Shown here: piece after piece, positions 53,017 to 62,208 of the stretch
Layout: every line of letters begins with the position of its first letter
How positions within the stretch are numbered: position 1 is the first letter of the stretch
Source: Profundicola chukchiensis
GTDB lineage: Bacteria; Bacteroidota; Bacteroidia; Flavobacteriales; Weeksellaceae
Direction of reading: 5' to 3'
NCBI RefSeq assembly: GCF_029664245.1
Contig: NZ_JANAIE010000002.1
Span: 310,001-374,000 of the forward strand
DNA: 64,000 bases
Notes under the pieces: model-generated
What the model was told of the DNA's origin: nothing
Database searches by the model: none
The model's input: only the letters and a program-made list of their open reading frames with translations
Made by a program: the position numbers and the translations under genes

Positions 53017-54035
53017 ACGATTATATTCACTTCTCGCTCTAACTCTATGCCAAATTTCTCCAACACATCTTTTAGGATTTTCTCTGATAAATCATACACA
53101 TCCTGTCCCGAACCATGGTTATGATTTATTAAAACCAAAGCTTGTCTCTCATGAACGCCCACTTTGTCATTTCTGAAACCTTTCCAACCTGCTTTTTCAA
53201 TCAACCAACCTGCTGGAACTTTAGTTCGTCCATCCTCTACAGGATATCCTGGAATATCAGCGAAATCCCTTTGAAGAAGTATATACTCTTCGTTCATTAT
53301 CGTTGGATTCTTAAAAAAAGATCCCGTATTCGGAATTTCTTTAGGATTTGGTAATTTACTTTCTCTAATAGCAATTACCACCTGACTCACCTCTTGAATA
53401 CTAGGTTTTTTAATCCCCATTTCTTCTAATTGAGCTTGAATAGCGCCATAAGAAGTTTTTACTTCATGATAGTTTTTAGTCAACTTAAAAGTAACAGAGG
53501 TAATAATATATTGTCCTTTTAAATCATTTTTAAAAACTGATTCTCTATAACCAAATTTACACTCGGCGTGAGAAAATGTTCTTATCTCACCAGTTGCAAT
53601 TTCAATAGCTTCAAGTTCAACGAAATTATCTTTAATCTCAACACCATAGGCGCCTATATTCTGCATAGGTGACGCGCCCACCTTTCCTGGTATCAATGAT
53701 AAATTCTCTAATCCACCGAAATCATTTTGAAGGGTGTACATAACGAATTCGTGCCAGTTCTCGCCAGCATTCGCTTTTACCCAAACATGTGTTTCATCTT
53801 CTTTAACTACTTCTCTTCCTAGAATATTGATATAAAGAATCGTTCCTTTAAAATCTTGAAGAAATAAAACATTACTTCCTCCACCCAATATATAAAGAGG
53901 CGATTGGTAGTTTTTACTAACCAATAATTCCTTCAAGTCATTTATCGTATTTATTTCAATAAAATAACCTGACTGCACCTCCACTTGCATGGTGTTATAG
54001 TCGCGAAGAGAAAAATTGGTCTGTGTTTCGATCAT
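53013..54035 (-). CDS. murB: UDP-N-acetylenolpyruvoylglucosamine reductase MurB
   Basis: 340 residues, cytoplasmic FAD enzyme that makes UDP-MurNAc for peptidoglycan. N-terminal NFSLRDYNTMQVE, FAD-binding LGGGSNVLF, LIPGKVGASPMQNIGAYGVE, the active-site GYRESVFK and the Ser-containing NTGSFFKNP, then AGWLIEKAGWKG. The layout fits the longer type I (E. coli-like) enzyme. The downstream lipoprotein gene is coupled by an ATGA overlap. Confidence 0.94.
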   Translation of the reverse strand: MIETQTNFSLRDYNTMQVEVQSGYFIEINTINDLKELLVSKNYQSPLYILGGGSNVLFLQDFKGTILYINILGREVVKEDETHVWVKANAGENWHEFVMYTLQNDFGGLENLSLIPGKVGASPMQNIGAYGVEIKDNFVELEAIEIATGEIRTFSHAECKFGYRESVFKNDLKGQYIITSVTFKLTKNYHEVKTSYGAIQAQLEEMGIKKPSIQEVSQVVIAIRESKLPNPKEIPNTGSFFKNPTIMNEEYILLQRDFADIPGYPVEDGRTKVPAGWLIEKAGWKGFRNDKVGVHERQALVLINHNHGSGQDVYDLSEKILKDVLEKFGIELEREVNIIV

Positions 54036-54059
54036 CTAGATTTATTAATCAAGTATTAC

Positions 54060-55253
54060 CTATCTAGCTCTATAAGCCTCTAATCCTTTTTCTAAAATTT
54101 TAACCGCTTTATCTAATTCAGATATTTCTAATACATAAGCGATTCTAACTTCATCTAAACCAGAATTTGGTGTTGAGTAGAAACCTGTATTGGGAGCAAC
54201 CATAACGGTTTCACCATTGTATTCAAAGTCTTCTAGCATCCACTTAGCAAAATCTTCTGCGTTCTCAACAGGAAGTTTAGCAACACAATAAAACGCACCT
54301 TTTGGTTTTGGAACAAATACACCATCAATTCGGTTTAGCGCATCAACAACAAAGTTTCTTCGCTGTGAATACTCAGCCTTAGCTTGCATTAAATATCCCG
54401 CAGACTCCCTATGTGCAGCTGTTGCAATAATTTGGCTCACTAGAACTGGACTCAAACGAGCTTGTGCAAACTTCATTGCTGCTGCCAATAACTCTTCATT
54501 TCTACTAATCATAGCCCCCAAACGAATTCCGCACATACTGAAACGCTTAGATTCTGAATCTATAACGATTGCATTTTGCGCTAAATCTGGGTAAGCTAAA
54601 ACGGATATATGATTTTCATCGTAAGTAAATTCACGATAAACCTCATCTGAGATTAAATACAAATCATGCTTCAGAACTAAATCACGAAGTTTATCTAATT
54701 CTTCTTTTGAATATAAATATCCAGTTGGGTTTCCTGGGTGACAAATAACAATCGCTCTTGTTTTGTCTGTAATCTTTTTCTCGAAATCAGCAATATCTGG
54801 TAAAGCAAAACCACTTTCAATTGAAGCAGAAATAGGAACTACATTAACGTCTGTTTGCACAGAAAAGCCATTGTAGTTTGCGTAAAAAGGCTCTGGAATA
54901 ATGATTTCATCACCAGCATTCGCAATTAAACTTAAAGTAAATAACAAAGCTTCTGATCCGCCATTGGTTACCATAAAATTACTTGGAGTAAGATCAGAAA
55001 AACCTTTTCCGTGATAATAAGTAGTTAATGCTTCGCGATATTCTAGCGTTCCTTCTGATCGTGTATAGGCCAAAACCGGAATATTCCATTCGTGCATAGC
55101 CTCAATAGACTGAATTGGACTTGGTATATCGGGTTGGCCAATGTTTAAGTGATAAACATTCAATCCTTTCTGCATGGCAATATCTGCACTCGGCATCAAT
55201 TTTCTGATTGGCGAAGCAGGCATTTGATCTGCTTTATGTGATAATTTCGGCAT
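54060..55253 (-). CDS. Pyridoxal-phosphate-dependent aminotransferase (class I/II)
   Basis: 397 residues, cytoplasmic, fold type I. Substrate-pocket LNIGQPDIPSP, VTNGGSEALLFTL, CHPGNPTGYLYS, ISDEVYREFTYD and the Schiff-base Lys in DSESKRFSMCGIRLG are visible. It resembles aspartate/tyrosine-type aminotransferases of the AspB family; the exact amino acid cannot be assigned. TACTTTTA on the minus strand (55271-55278) may be its -7 element. It lies 24 bases upstream of murB and could be co-transcribed. Confidence 0.88.
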   Translation of the reverse strand: MPKLSHKADQMPASPIRKLMPSADIAMQKGLNVYHLNIGQPDIPSPIQSIEAMHEWNIPVLAYTRSEGTLEYREALTTYYHGKGFSDLTPSNFMVTNGGSEALLFTLSLIANAGDEIIIPEPFYANYNGFSVQTDVNVVPISASIESGFALPDIADFEKKITDKTRAIVICHPGNPTGYLYSKEELDKLRDLVLKHDLYLISDEVYREFTYDENHISVLAYPDLAQNAIVIDSESKRFSMCGIRLGAMISRNEELLAAAMKFAQARLSPVLVSQIIATAAHRESAGYLMQAKAEYSQRRNFVVDALNRIDGVFVPKPKGAFYCVAKLPVENAEDFAKWMLEDFEYNGETVMVAPNTGFYSTPNSGLDEVRIAYVLEISELDKAVKILEKGLEAYRAR

Positions 55254-55357
55254 AAAAAAATATTCTTCGGTAAAAGTAAGAAATATGGTATTGTTTTTGT
55301 AAATTTAAACAGAGAAAATATTAAAACTAATTAACTAACATTAAAAAATTGAATATT

Positions 55358-55627
55358 ATGAGTAGATACAATGAAACTGGAGCAATCCTAGGAAGTCTTT
55401 TTGTAGGCGCATTAGCAGGAGCAGTAGCTGCCTTATTATTAGCACCACAAAGTGGAAAAGAAACTAGAGACAAATTAGCTGACGAAGCTGAAAAGTTAAA
55501 AGAAGAAATCGAGAAATATGCTAGCGACTTTAGCGACAAAGCTAAACAAGCAAAAGCAGATCTTGAAGACAAGCTTAAACGCACTGAAGCTCAATTGAGA
55601 GATGTTGAGGAAGAGTTAGGAGTATAA
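55358..55627 (+). CDS. YtxH domain protein
   Basis: About 89 residues from ATG 55358. An N-terminal Gly/Ala-rich membrane helix (GAILGSLFVGALAGAVAALL) with the family motif LLAPQSGKETRDKL, then a long charged amphipathic helix (AEKLKEEIEKYASDFSDKAK). YtxH-type proteins are associated with general stress. It leads a three-gene unit. Confidence 0.85.
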   Translation: MSRYNETGAILGSLFVGALAGAVAALLLAPQSGKETRDKLADEAEKLKEEIEKYASDFSDKAKQAKADLEDKLKRTEAQLRDVEEELGV

Positions 55628-55645
55628 TAATATTATACCTTAACT

Positions 55646-55972
55646 ATGCTAGGACTTAACTCAATTAAAACTTACGTACAGGACCAAATAGCCTTGGTGA
55701 AACTTGAAGGAATCGAGGCTGTTGGTCGTGTAGTATCACGGATAGTTTATCTTCTATTAATTACCATGTTTGCAATGTTTTTTGTATTGCTACTTAGCTT
55801 TGCAGGAGCGTTTTATTTAGGTGAAATATATGGAAGAGGAAATGGGTTTTTGATGGTAACTGGAATATATCTATTGTTGATAATACTTCTAGTGATATTA
55901 AAAAAGCCAATACAGAATTTAATCTTAAATATCTCAATCGCTGCTTCTATGGCAGACAATAATGATGACTAA
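55646..55972 (+). CDS. Phage-holin-like / DUF1469-type membrane protein
   Basis: 108 residues. A short amphipathic N-terminus (IKTYVQDQIALVKLEGIEAV) precedes two membrane helices (LLLITMFAMFFVLLLSFAGA and FLMVTGIYLLLIILLVIL). This is the layout of the holin-superfamily III / DUF1469 group often found beside ytxH genes. It lies 18 bases after YtxH and two bases before the next gene. Confidence 0.8.
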   Translation: MLGLNSIKTYVQDQIALVKLEGIEAVGRVVSRIVYLLLITMFAMFFVLLLSFAGAFYLGEIYGRGNGFLMVTGIYLLLIILLVILKKPIQNLILNISIAASMADNNDD

Positions 55973-55974
55973 TT

Positions 55975-56325
55975 ATGGCGAATACTAAAATAAATACTTT
56001 AAACGAGCTAAGAGCGAGAAAAGAACAATTAAAACAAGAGTTGGAAGGAGGTTTTGAAAATCCTTTTGATAATGTTAAACAACTTCTTGGGAAATACACC
56101 TCGGGTGATGCAAATCCAGTTGCTCTTTTTGATAAATCCGAAAATGGACGAAATGAGCTTATGGATGAAGGCGTTAAAGCTATTCTAACGATTGTTGCGA
56201 GTACAGCCGTTACTAGATTTAAATTAGGCCCGATTCCAAAACTATTAATTACAACGGGTGTTGCGATCGCAACTCCTTACATAGTAGATAAAATTCAAGA
56301 AAAAATTCGTGGAAATAAGAATTAA
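55975..56325 (+). CDS. Conserved hypothetical envelope-stress operon protein
   Basis: 116 residues. Predicted N-terminal coiled coil (LNELRARKEQLKQELEGGF), a middle acidic region and a hydrophobic C-terminal half (AILTIVASTAVTRF, KLLITTGVAIATPYIV) ending in a basic tail (KIQEKIRGNKN). No function recognised. It is the third gene of the YtxH/holin-like unit, with a two-base gap. Confidence 0.75.
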   Translation: MANTKINTLNELRARKEQLKQELEGGFENPFDNVKQLLGKYTSGDANPVALFDKSENGRNELMDEGVKAILTIVASTAVTRFKLGPIPKLLITTGVAIATPYIVDKIQEKIRGNKN

Positions 56326-56377
56326 AAATTAAATCTTTCACGTTTTTATCACTTCAATTTTTTACCTTTAATACATT

Positions 56378-57616
56378 ATGGGTAATGGATTGAAGTTTTT
56401 TTATGCCTTCGCTATTCTAGGAATATTTTCCTACAGCCAAATTACAAGCGATTTTCAATCTGATAAAAATTGCTTTACTGTTACTTTCACAGAAATTAAT
56501 AACCTTATCATCTTCCCAGTAGTTCTCAATGAATCGACTGCTATGAATATGATTCTAGATAGCGGCTCTCCATTTACCCTCATCCTAGAAACCGCTGGTT
56601 TAGACGAACTCACCATTAAAAAAGGAAAGAACATTACCATAGGTGGGCTGGGGCATGGTTACACTATTGAAGCTTATGATTCTAGGTTCAATCATCTAAA
56701 GGTTGGAAAAGCGCTGAAAGAGGATACAAACCTTATTCTTATCATTGACTCTCCGATCAATCTACAGAAATTTCTCGGAATGCCAGTTCATGGTGTGGTA
56801 GGCTATGATGTTTTAAAAGATTTTGTGGTTGAGATAAATTATATCTCGAAAAAACTAAAATTCTATAAACACGATTACTTTTACGCTAAAAAGAAACATA
56901 AAATCAGAAAGCATGATTCTTTTCCACTAACTTTCCATGAGAGAAAACCCTATATTCAGGCTAAAGTGGGATACAAATCCTATCATGCAGAGGCTGCTAA
57001 TTTATTAGTTGATACGGGTGGATGGGATGCAGTTTGGTGGTTTGAACAATCTGAACCACATATACCTTTACCTACTCGAAATTATCAAGATACTTTGGGT
57101 TATGGAATCAACGGCCCCATTACAGGTCATCGCAGCAAGACAGACTATATAGAATTAGGCGAATATAAATTTAATCGTCCTACCACGAGTTTTCCAGATA
57201 GTGCTTCTATCGCTTATGCCATTTCACATAAAAGCAGAAATGGTAGTATTGGAGGTGAAATTTTAAAACGATTTAACGTTGTGTTTGATTACAAGAATCA
57301 ACTTCTATATTTAAGGCCAAATATTAACTTCAAGAATGCATTTCATTATGACATGAGTGGTCTTAAATTAGAGAAACCCTTTATTCCACTACCATTTTTA
57401 GAAATAGTTTCAATTAGACCAAATTCTCCGGCCTATCATAGCGGTTTAAAAAAAGGGGATTTATTGGTTTCAATAAATGGTGACGACATCAAGCAAGGAG
57501 AATTAGGGAAAGTAAATAAACTTTTCTCCTCAAAACCAGGCAAAAAAATAACCGTCTCTTTGTTAAGAGACGGTCAAAAGCTTTCTAAATCTTTTTATTT
57601 AGCAGAGCCGTTTTAG
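56378..57616 (+). CDS. Retropepsin-like aspartyl protease with C-terminal PDZ domain
   Basis: 412 residues. Signal peptide (FFYAFAILGIFSYSQ), then two protease lobes with the motifs LDSGSPFTLIL (about 61-71) and LVDTGGWDAVWW (about 211-222), both with intact D-(S/T)-G. A PDZ domain closes the protein (SIRPNSPAYHSGLKKGDLLV, ISINGDDI region). Likely periplasmic or surface-exposed. Targets unknown. It follows the stress unit by 52 bases and converges on the DUF1573 gene. Confidence 0.85.
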   Translation: MGNGLKFFYAFAILGIFSYSQITSDFQSDKNCFTVTFTEINNLIIFPVVLNESTAMNMILDSGSPFTLILETAGLDELTIKKGKNITIGGLGHGYTIEAYDSRFNHLKVGKALKEDTNLILIIDSPINLQKFLGMPVHGVVGYDVLKDFVVEINYISKKLKFYKHDYFYAKKKHKIRKHDSFPLTFHERKPYIQAKVGYKSYHAEAANLLVDTGGWDAVWWFEQSEPHIPLPTRNYQDTLGYGINGPITGHRSKTDYIELGEYKFNRPTTSFPDSASIAYAISHKSRNGSIGGEILKRFNVVFDYKNQLLYLRPNINFKNAFHYDMSGLKLEKPFIPLPFLEIVSIRPNSPAYHSGLKKGDLLVSINGDDIKQGELGKVNKLFSSKPGKKITVSLLRDGQKLSKSFYLAEPF

Positions 57617-57617
57617 C

Positions 57618-57992
57618 TTATAGCTGCTCTACTACTCTACCTTTAATTCTTACAATCTTACGTCCGTTTTCTTGTGCGTTAGAATGAACTTCGATGGTTT
57701 TGTTAAAAGGTCCAACACGTTTTGTGTCATATCCAACTTTGATCTTTCCAGATTCTCCTGGAGCAATAGGCTCTTTTGGATAATCTGCAACAGTACAACC
57801 ACAAGATGGCTTCACCAGTCTAATTACCAATGGCTTATCACCAGAGTTTTTAAACGTATAAGATCTCGCTCCATCTGCACCTTTGGTTATATCTCCATAG
57901 TCAATAACTTCTTGCTCAAATGCAATCTCTTGTGCTTGTAATCCAACAAATGCAACAAGAGTGAATACTAGGGAATAGAATAATTTTTTCAT
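57618..57992 (-). CDS. DUF1573 domain protein
   Basis: About 124 residues from ATG 57992. Signal peptide (LFYSLVFTLVAFVGLQAQE) and one Ig-like DUF1573 domain: VIDYGDITKGADGARSYTF, KNSGDKPLVI, VKPSCGCTVADYPKEPIAPG and KTIEVHSNAQEN. The conserved SCGCT motif is present. Secreted or periplasmic, function unknown. Confidence 0.88.
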   Translation of the reverse strand: MKKLFYSLVFTLVAFVGLQAQEIAFEQEVIDYGDITKGADGARSYTFKNSGDKPLVIRLVKPSCGCTVADYPKEPIAPGESGKIKVGYDTKRVGPFNKTIEVHSNAQENGRKIVRIKGRVVEQL

Positions 57993-58071
57993 AATACTTA
58001 TTTTCAATTACTTTTAAAGAAATTCAAATTTAAAGAAATTTTTTTTAAATCTAACTTATCTTACTTTTGCA

Positions 58072-58079
58072 ACTCATCA
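58072..58079 (+). promoter_or_regulatory. -7 element of valS
   Basis: TACTTTTG, a perfect TAnnTTTG match, 28 bases before the valS ATG. Confidence 0.5.
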
Positions 58080-58107
58080 CAAAGTTATTCAAAATACATA
58101 CCAATCT

Positions 58108-60723
58108 ATGAATATTCCTTCAAAGTACAACCCTAAGATTACCGAAGAAAAATGGTATAACTTCTGGCAGGACAATGGTTTCTTTCACTCAGAGCCCGAT
58201 GATCGTCCATCTTATACGATTGTAATTCCACCTCCAAACGTTACAGGTGTTTTACACATGGGGCACATGTTAAATAATACCATTCAGGATATTCTTATTA
58301 GAAAAGCTAGAATGTCAGGCTTTAATGCTTGTTGGGTACCTGGAACCGACCATGCTTCAATTGCCACAGAGGCTAAAGTTGTACAAAGACTAAAAGAAAA
58401 AGGTATTTCTAAAGCAGACTTAACAAGAGAAGAGTTCATGGACTATGCTTGGGAGTGGACACACGAGCATGGTGGAGTGATTTTAGAACAACTTAAGAAG
58501 CTAGGTGCTTCTTGTGACTGGGACAGAACTAAATTTACTTTAGACGAAGATTTATCTGCATCTGTTATTAAGGTTTTTGTTGATTTATACAACAAAGGTC
58601 AAATTTACCGAGGCTTTAGAATGATTAACTGGGATCCTCAAGCTAAAACCAATATCTCGGACGAGGAGGTAAATCACATAGAGCAAGCAGGTAAATTATA
58701 CTACGTTAACTACCCTATAGAAGGTGAAGATGGCGAATTTATTACCATTGCCACTACGCGTCCTGAGACTATCTTAGGTGATACTGCAATTTGTGTTAAT
58801 CCCAATGATGAGCGTTTCACTAAATATCACGGTAAAAATGTGATTGTTCCTATCGTTGGCAGATCAATTCCTATCATTCAAGATGATTATGTAGATATGG
58901 AATTCGGAACGGGTGCCTTAAAAATTACACCTGCTCACGACGTAAATGACTACGAAATAGGGAAAAGACATGAATTAGAAATCATTGATGTACTTGATGA
59001 TGATGCTAATCTAAATGAGCATGGACTTCACTATCAAGGAAAAAACAGATTTGTCGTTCGTAAAGAGTTTTCTAAAGAATTAGAAGAAAAAGGATTCCTA
59101 GCGAAGGTTGAAGATTATAAAAATAAAGTTGGAACTTCTGAAAGAACGGGTGAAGTTATTGAACCTAAATTATCAGTTCAGTGGTTCTTAAAAATGGATG
59201 AGATTACCAAGCCAGCTTTAAAAGCTATTGCTGATAAAGAAATCAACTTATATCCAGAAAAATATAAAAACACTTGGAATCACTGGTTGGAAAACACTTT
59301 CGACTGGAACATTTCTCGTCAGTTATATTGGGGACATAGAATCCCTGCTTATTTCTACGGTGAAGGAATGGAAGATTTTGTTGTTGCAACCACCCCAGAA
59401 GAAGCTTTAAAGTTAGCTCAGGAAAAATCTGGAAAAGATTTAAAATTAGAAGATTTACGTCAAGAAGATGATGTTTTAGATACTTGGTTCTCTTCTTGGT
59501 TATGGCCTATCTCTGTATTCAATGGAGTATTAGAGCCAGATAATAAAGAAATTAACTACTACTACCCTACGCAAGACTTGGTTACAGGACCAGATATTAT
59601 TTTCTTTTGGGTAGCTAGAATGGTAATGGCCGGATACGAGCTAAGAGACGAAAAACCATTCTCTAATGTTTACTTCACAGGAATTGTGAGAGATAAACAA
59701 AGAAGAAAAATGTCTAAATCTCTAGGAAACTCACCAGACCCTATTGAGTTAATGAACAAATACGGTGCAGATGGTGTTCGTGTTGGTTTGATGTTGAGTT
59801 CTTCTGCTGGAAACGATTTATTATTTGATGAAGATTTATGTTTACAAGGTCGAAACTTCGCCAATAAAATCTGGAATGCTTTCCGTTTGACACAAGGATG
59901 GGAAACAGCAGATCTTGAGCAAGAAAAAGCTGCAGCTACAGCAAATCAGTGGTTTGAATCTAAAATGAATGAAACCATTGCAGATATGGACGCCAACTTA
60001 CAGAAATTCCGTATTTCTGATGCCTTAATGAGCTTATATAAATTAATTTGGGATGATTACTGTTCAACTTATTTAGAAGCAATTAAACCTGCTTACCAAC
60101 AGCCTATCCCAGCAGCTACACAAAAACAAGCTACAGAGTTTTTAGAAAATCTGATTAAGTTATTACATCCTTATATGCCTTTCATTACAGAAGAAATCTG
60201 GCAATTAATGGAAGACAGAAATGCAGAAGATGCTTTAATTGTTGCTGATTATCCAAAAACTAAAGAAGTTGATTCAGCTATTTTAGAGAAGTTCAACGTT
60301 TCTACCGATGTGGTTTCAGGAATTAGAAATATCAGAAATGAGAAAAACATTCCTAACAAAGAAGTTTTAGAATTATTTACAGATAGTGACGAAACTTTCT
60401 TTTCAGAAATTATAGAAAAGCTAGGAAATGTTAATTTAAACATCTCAACCGAAGTTCCAGAAAATGCGCAGTCTTTCAGAGTGGGCACCCAAGAGTTTTC
60501 TATCCCATTAGAAGGATTTATTGATACCGAAGCAGAAATCGAGAAATTAACGGATGAGAAAAAATATTTAGAAGGTTTCTTAAATTCAGTTCGCAAAAAA
60601 CTAGGTAACGAAAAGTTTGTTAATGGTGCTCCAGAAGCAGTTGTTAATGCTGAACGCAAAAAAGAAAGTGATGCATTGGAGAAAATTGCAATGATTGAGG
60701 ATCAGTTGAGTAAATTGAAATAA
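58108..60723 (+). CDS. valS: Valyl-tRNA synthetase
   Basis: 871 residues, class I aminoacyl-tRNA synthetase. The HIGH motif is HMGH (50-53), the KMSKS motif KMSKS is at about 534-538. Also seen are [26 protein letters not shown], the editing-domain [13 protein letters not shown] and [15 protein letters not shown]-terminal coiled-coil arm ([18 protein letters not shown] region) is present. Monocistronic, with a terminator at 60747. Confidence 0.96.
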   Translation: MNIPSKYNPKITEEKWYNFWQDNGFFHSEPDDRPSYTIVIPPPNVTGVLHMGHMLNNTIQDILIRKARMSGFNACWVPGTDHASIATEAKVVQRLKEKGISKADLTREEFMDYAWEWTHEHGGVILEQLKKLGASCDWDRTKFTLDEDLSASVIKVFVDLYNKGQIYRGFRMINWDPQAKTNISDEEVNHIEQAGKLYYVNYPIEGEDGEFITIATTRPETILGDTAICVNPNDERFTKYHGKNVIVPIVGRSIPIIQDDYVDMEFGTGALKITPAHDVNDYEIGKRHELEIIDVLDDDANLNEHGLHYQGKNRFVVRKEFSKELEEKGFLAKVEDYKNKVGTSERTGEVIEPKLSVQWFLKMDEITKPALKAIADKEINLYPEKYKNTWNHWLENTFDWNISRQLYWGHRIPAYFYGEGMEDFVVATTPEEALKLAQEKSGKDLKLEDLRQEDDVLDTWFSSWLWPISVFNGVLEPDNKEINYYYPTQDLVTGPDIIFFWVARMVMAGYELRDEKPFSNVYFTGIVRDKQRRKMSKSLGNSPDPIELMNKYGADGVRVGLMLSSSAGNDLLFDEDLCLQGRNFANKIWNAFRLTQGWETADLEQEKAAATANQWFESKMNETIADMDANLQKFRISDALMSLYKLIWDDYCSTYLEAIKPAYQQPIPAATQKQATEFLENLIKLLHPYMPFITEEIWQLMEDRNAEDALIVADYPKTKEVDSAILEKFNVSTDVVSGIRNIRNEKNIPNKEVLELFTDSDETFFSEIIEKLGNVNLNISTEVPENAQSFRVGTQEFSIPLEGFIDTEAEIEKLTDEKKYLEGFLNSVRKKLGNEKFVNGAPEAVVNAERKKESDALEKIAMIEDQLSKLK

Positions 60724-60746
60724 ATTCAATCAAACTAAATATAGAC

Positions 60747-60780
60747 AACTGCTACAATTTAAAATTGTAGCAGTTTTTTT
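60747..60780 (+). terminator. Terminator after valS
   Basis: AACTGCTACAATTT directly faces AAATTGTAGCAGTT, followed by T residues. It may also end the converging hydrolase transcript. Confidence 0.85.
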
Positions 60781-60798
60781 ATGTTGAATTTCAAGCCT

Positions 60799-61704
60799 TT
60801 ACTCTGATAAAAACTCCTTCAGAGGCTCAACACTCGTTTTAGGAATTTCCTCCATAGGAACGTGACCTGCTTCATCAAAAATCACCAACTTACTATTTGG
60901 TGTATTCTCATAAAACTGTTTTGCATCCTCTACGGGAAGTACATTATCTCGCTGTCCCCAAAGGATTAAAATAGGCTGCTTAATGTTAGAAATCTTATCT
61001 ATTCTTGGGTCAACTTTGTCTTTAACGAATTCTAAAGTTTTACTAATATCTACCATAGCCTTCATATTTCCCTCGCGCTTAATTAAATCTATGTATCTAT
61101 CAACTGTTTTAGAATGAATTCTATCTCGATTGGCATAAACTTCTTGCACCGTTCGTTTAAAAACCGAACTCGGCGCATAATTTCTAATCATGTAATCAAT
61201 CTTGGGAATTCTAGCTAAATGTGTCAACATGAGAAGTTTCTTATTTGTAATTCTACATCCAGCTGCATTGATTAAAATAAGTTTTTCTACCATATTTGGA
61301 TAATCTAAAGCAAAATTCCATGCAATATTTCCACCCATTGAGTTGCCACCAATAATGCACTTTTCGACTCCAAGTTCAGTCAAAAACTGCTTCAGAAAAC
61401 TGGTATATCGATTTGTGCTATAATCAGCATCTGGAAATGCACCCGTCAAACCAAATCCCGGTAAATCTAAACGTATAATCCTAAACTCACTACTCAATCT
61501 ATCTACCCAAGAATTAAAAGTATAAAGATGAGCTCCAAAACCATGCAGCAATACCAATGGTGTCCTATCATCAGCTATACCTTCATCACGATAATGAACC
61601 TCTAGGTTATTCAATTTTAAAAACTGAGAAGGAGCTTGAGCGTATTTTTCTTTAAGATCTTCTATACCTAAAGGCTTTTTGGTACTAAAATTAAATTTCA
61701 TCAT
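60799..61704 (-). CDS. Alpha/beta hydrolase
   Basis: 301 residues. Oxyanion-hole LLHGFGAHLYTF, nucleophile elbow GGNSMGGNIAWNF, acid near WGQRDNVLPVED and the catalytic His in DEAGHVPMEE are visible, giving a complete triad. Related to esterase/lipase and C-C hydrolases; no substrate can be named. The N-terminus lacks a clear signal peptide. It stands alone between valS and a small membrane protein gene. Confidence 0.85.
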   Translation of the reverse strand: MMKFNFSTKKPLGIEDLKEKYAQAPSQFLKLNNLEVHYRDEGIADDRTPLVLLHGFGAHLYTFNSWVDRLSSEFRIIRLDLPGFGLTGAFPDADYSTNRYTSFLKQFLTELGVEKCIIGGNSMGGNIAWNFALDYPNMVEKLILINAAGCRITNKKLLMLTHLARIPKIDYMIRNYAPSSVFKRTVQEVYANRDRIHSKTVDRYIDLIKREGNMKAMVDISKTLEFVKDKVDPRIDKISNIKQPILILWGQRDNVLPVEDAKQFYENTPNSKLVIFDEAGHVPMEEIPKTSVEPLKEFLSE

Positions 61705-61869
61705 CTAAGGTTAAACTAAGTTCTTAATTACTTTTAATGTATAATATCCCTGCAAATTCAAGTCCTATTTATTCAAAATCATAAGATTAAATCAAAACTT
61801 AACGATTCCTTTAATTTATAAATAAAATTCAAGCCCAAGCTTAGTTCAAGTGAACTCATCTAAAATTCA

Positions 61870-61877
61870 TATCTTTG
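61870..61877 (+). promoter_or_regulatory. -7 element seven bases before a start codon (likely leaderless mRNA)
   Basis: TATCTTTG, a perfect match, ends at 61877; the ATG is at 61885. A start site at the usual distance would fall at or within two or three bases of the ATG. Confidence 0.55.
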
Positions 61878-61884
61878 TAGGGAT

Positions 61885-62208
61885 ATGAGCAAACTTTTTA
61901 AGGGACATACAACGCGCAAGTTCAATTATATTCCTCGTTATTATGACAAGGAAAATAACGACTTGATTTACAATCGTATTGGCGATGGTAAATTCGCGCA
62001 GAATTATGTTAGAAAAAAGAAAATGAAGGGAGATCAAGAATTAGATAACGAAAAGCGCATTGACTTTTCTAGTTATAGAGTTCGTCCCAAAAGAAGTAAA
62101 TCTTCGCCTCAGTTTAATACCATGATAATTTTGGTAGCACTCATGCTTTTGCTAGCTATCATGTGGATTATTACCAACCCCAACTTTACCAATATTTTTA
62201 GCGAATGA
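61885..62208 (+). CDS. Small basic membrane protein upstream of mutL
   Basis: 107 residues: a basic, Tyr-rich N-terminus (HTTRKFNYIPRYYDKENND, RKKKMKGDQ, YRVRPKRSKSSP) and one C-terminal membrane helix (MIILVALMLLLAIMWIIT). Conserved in Bacteroidota before mutL in my recollection, with no known role and sometimes mislabelled as a riboflavin synthase subunit. Its stop overlaps the mutL ATG by four bases. Confidence 0.75.
   Translation: MSKLFKGHTTRKFNYIPRYYDKENNDLIYNRIGDGKFAQNYVRKKKMKGDQELDNEKRIDFSSYRVRPKRSKSSPQFNTMIILVALMLLLAIMWIITNPNFTNIFSE

Noticed and set aside
61830-61852. AAGCCCAAGCTT block similar to the terminator arm at 2761
   Set aside because: The second arm and T tract are absent, so the similarity is short and probably chance.
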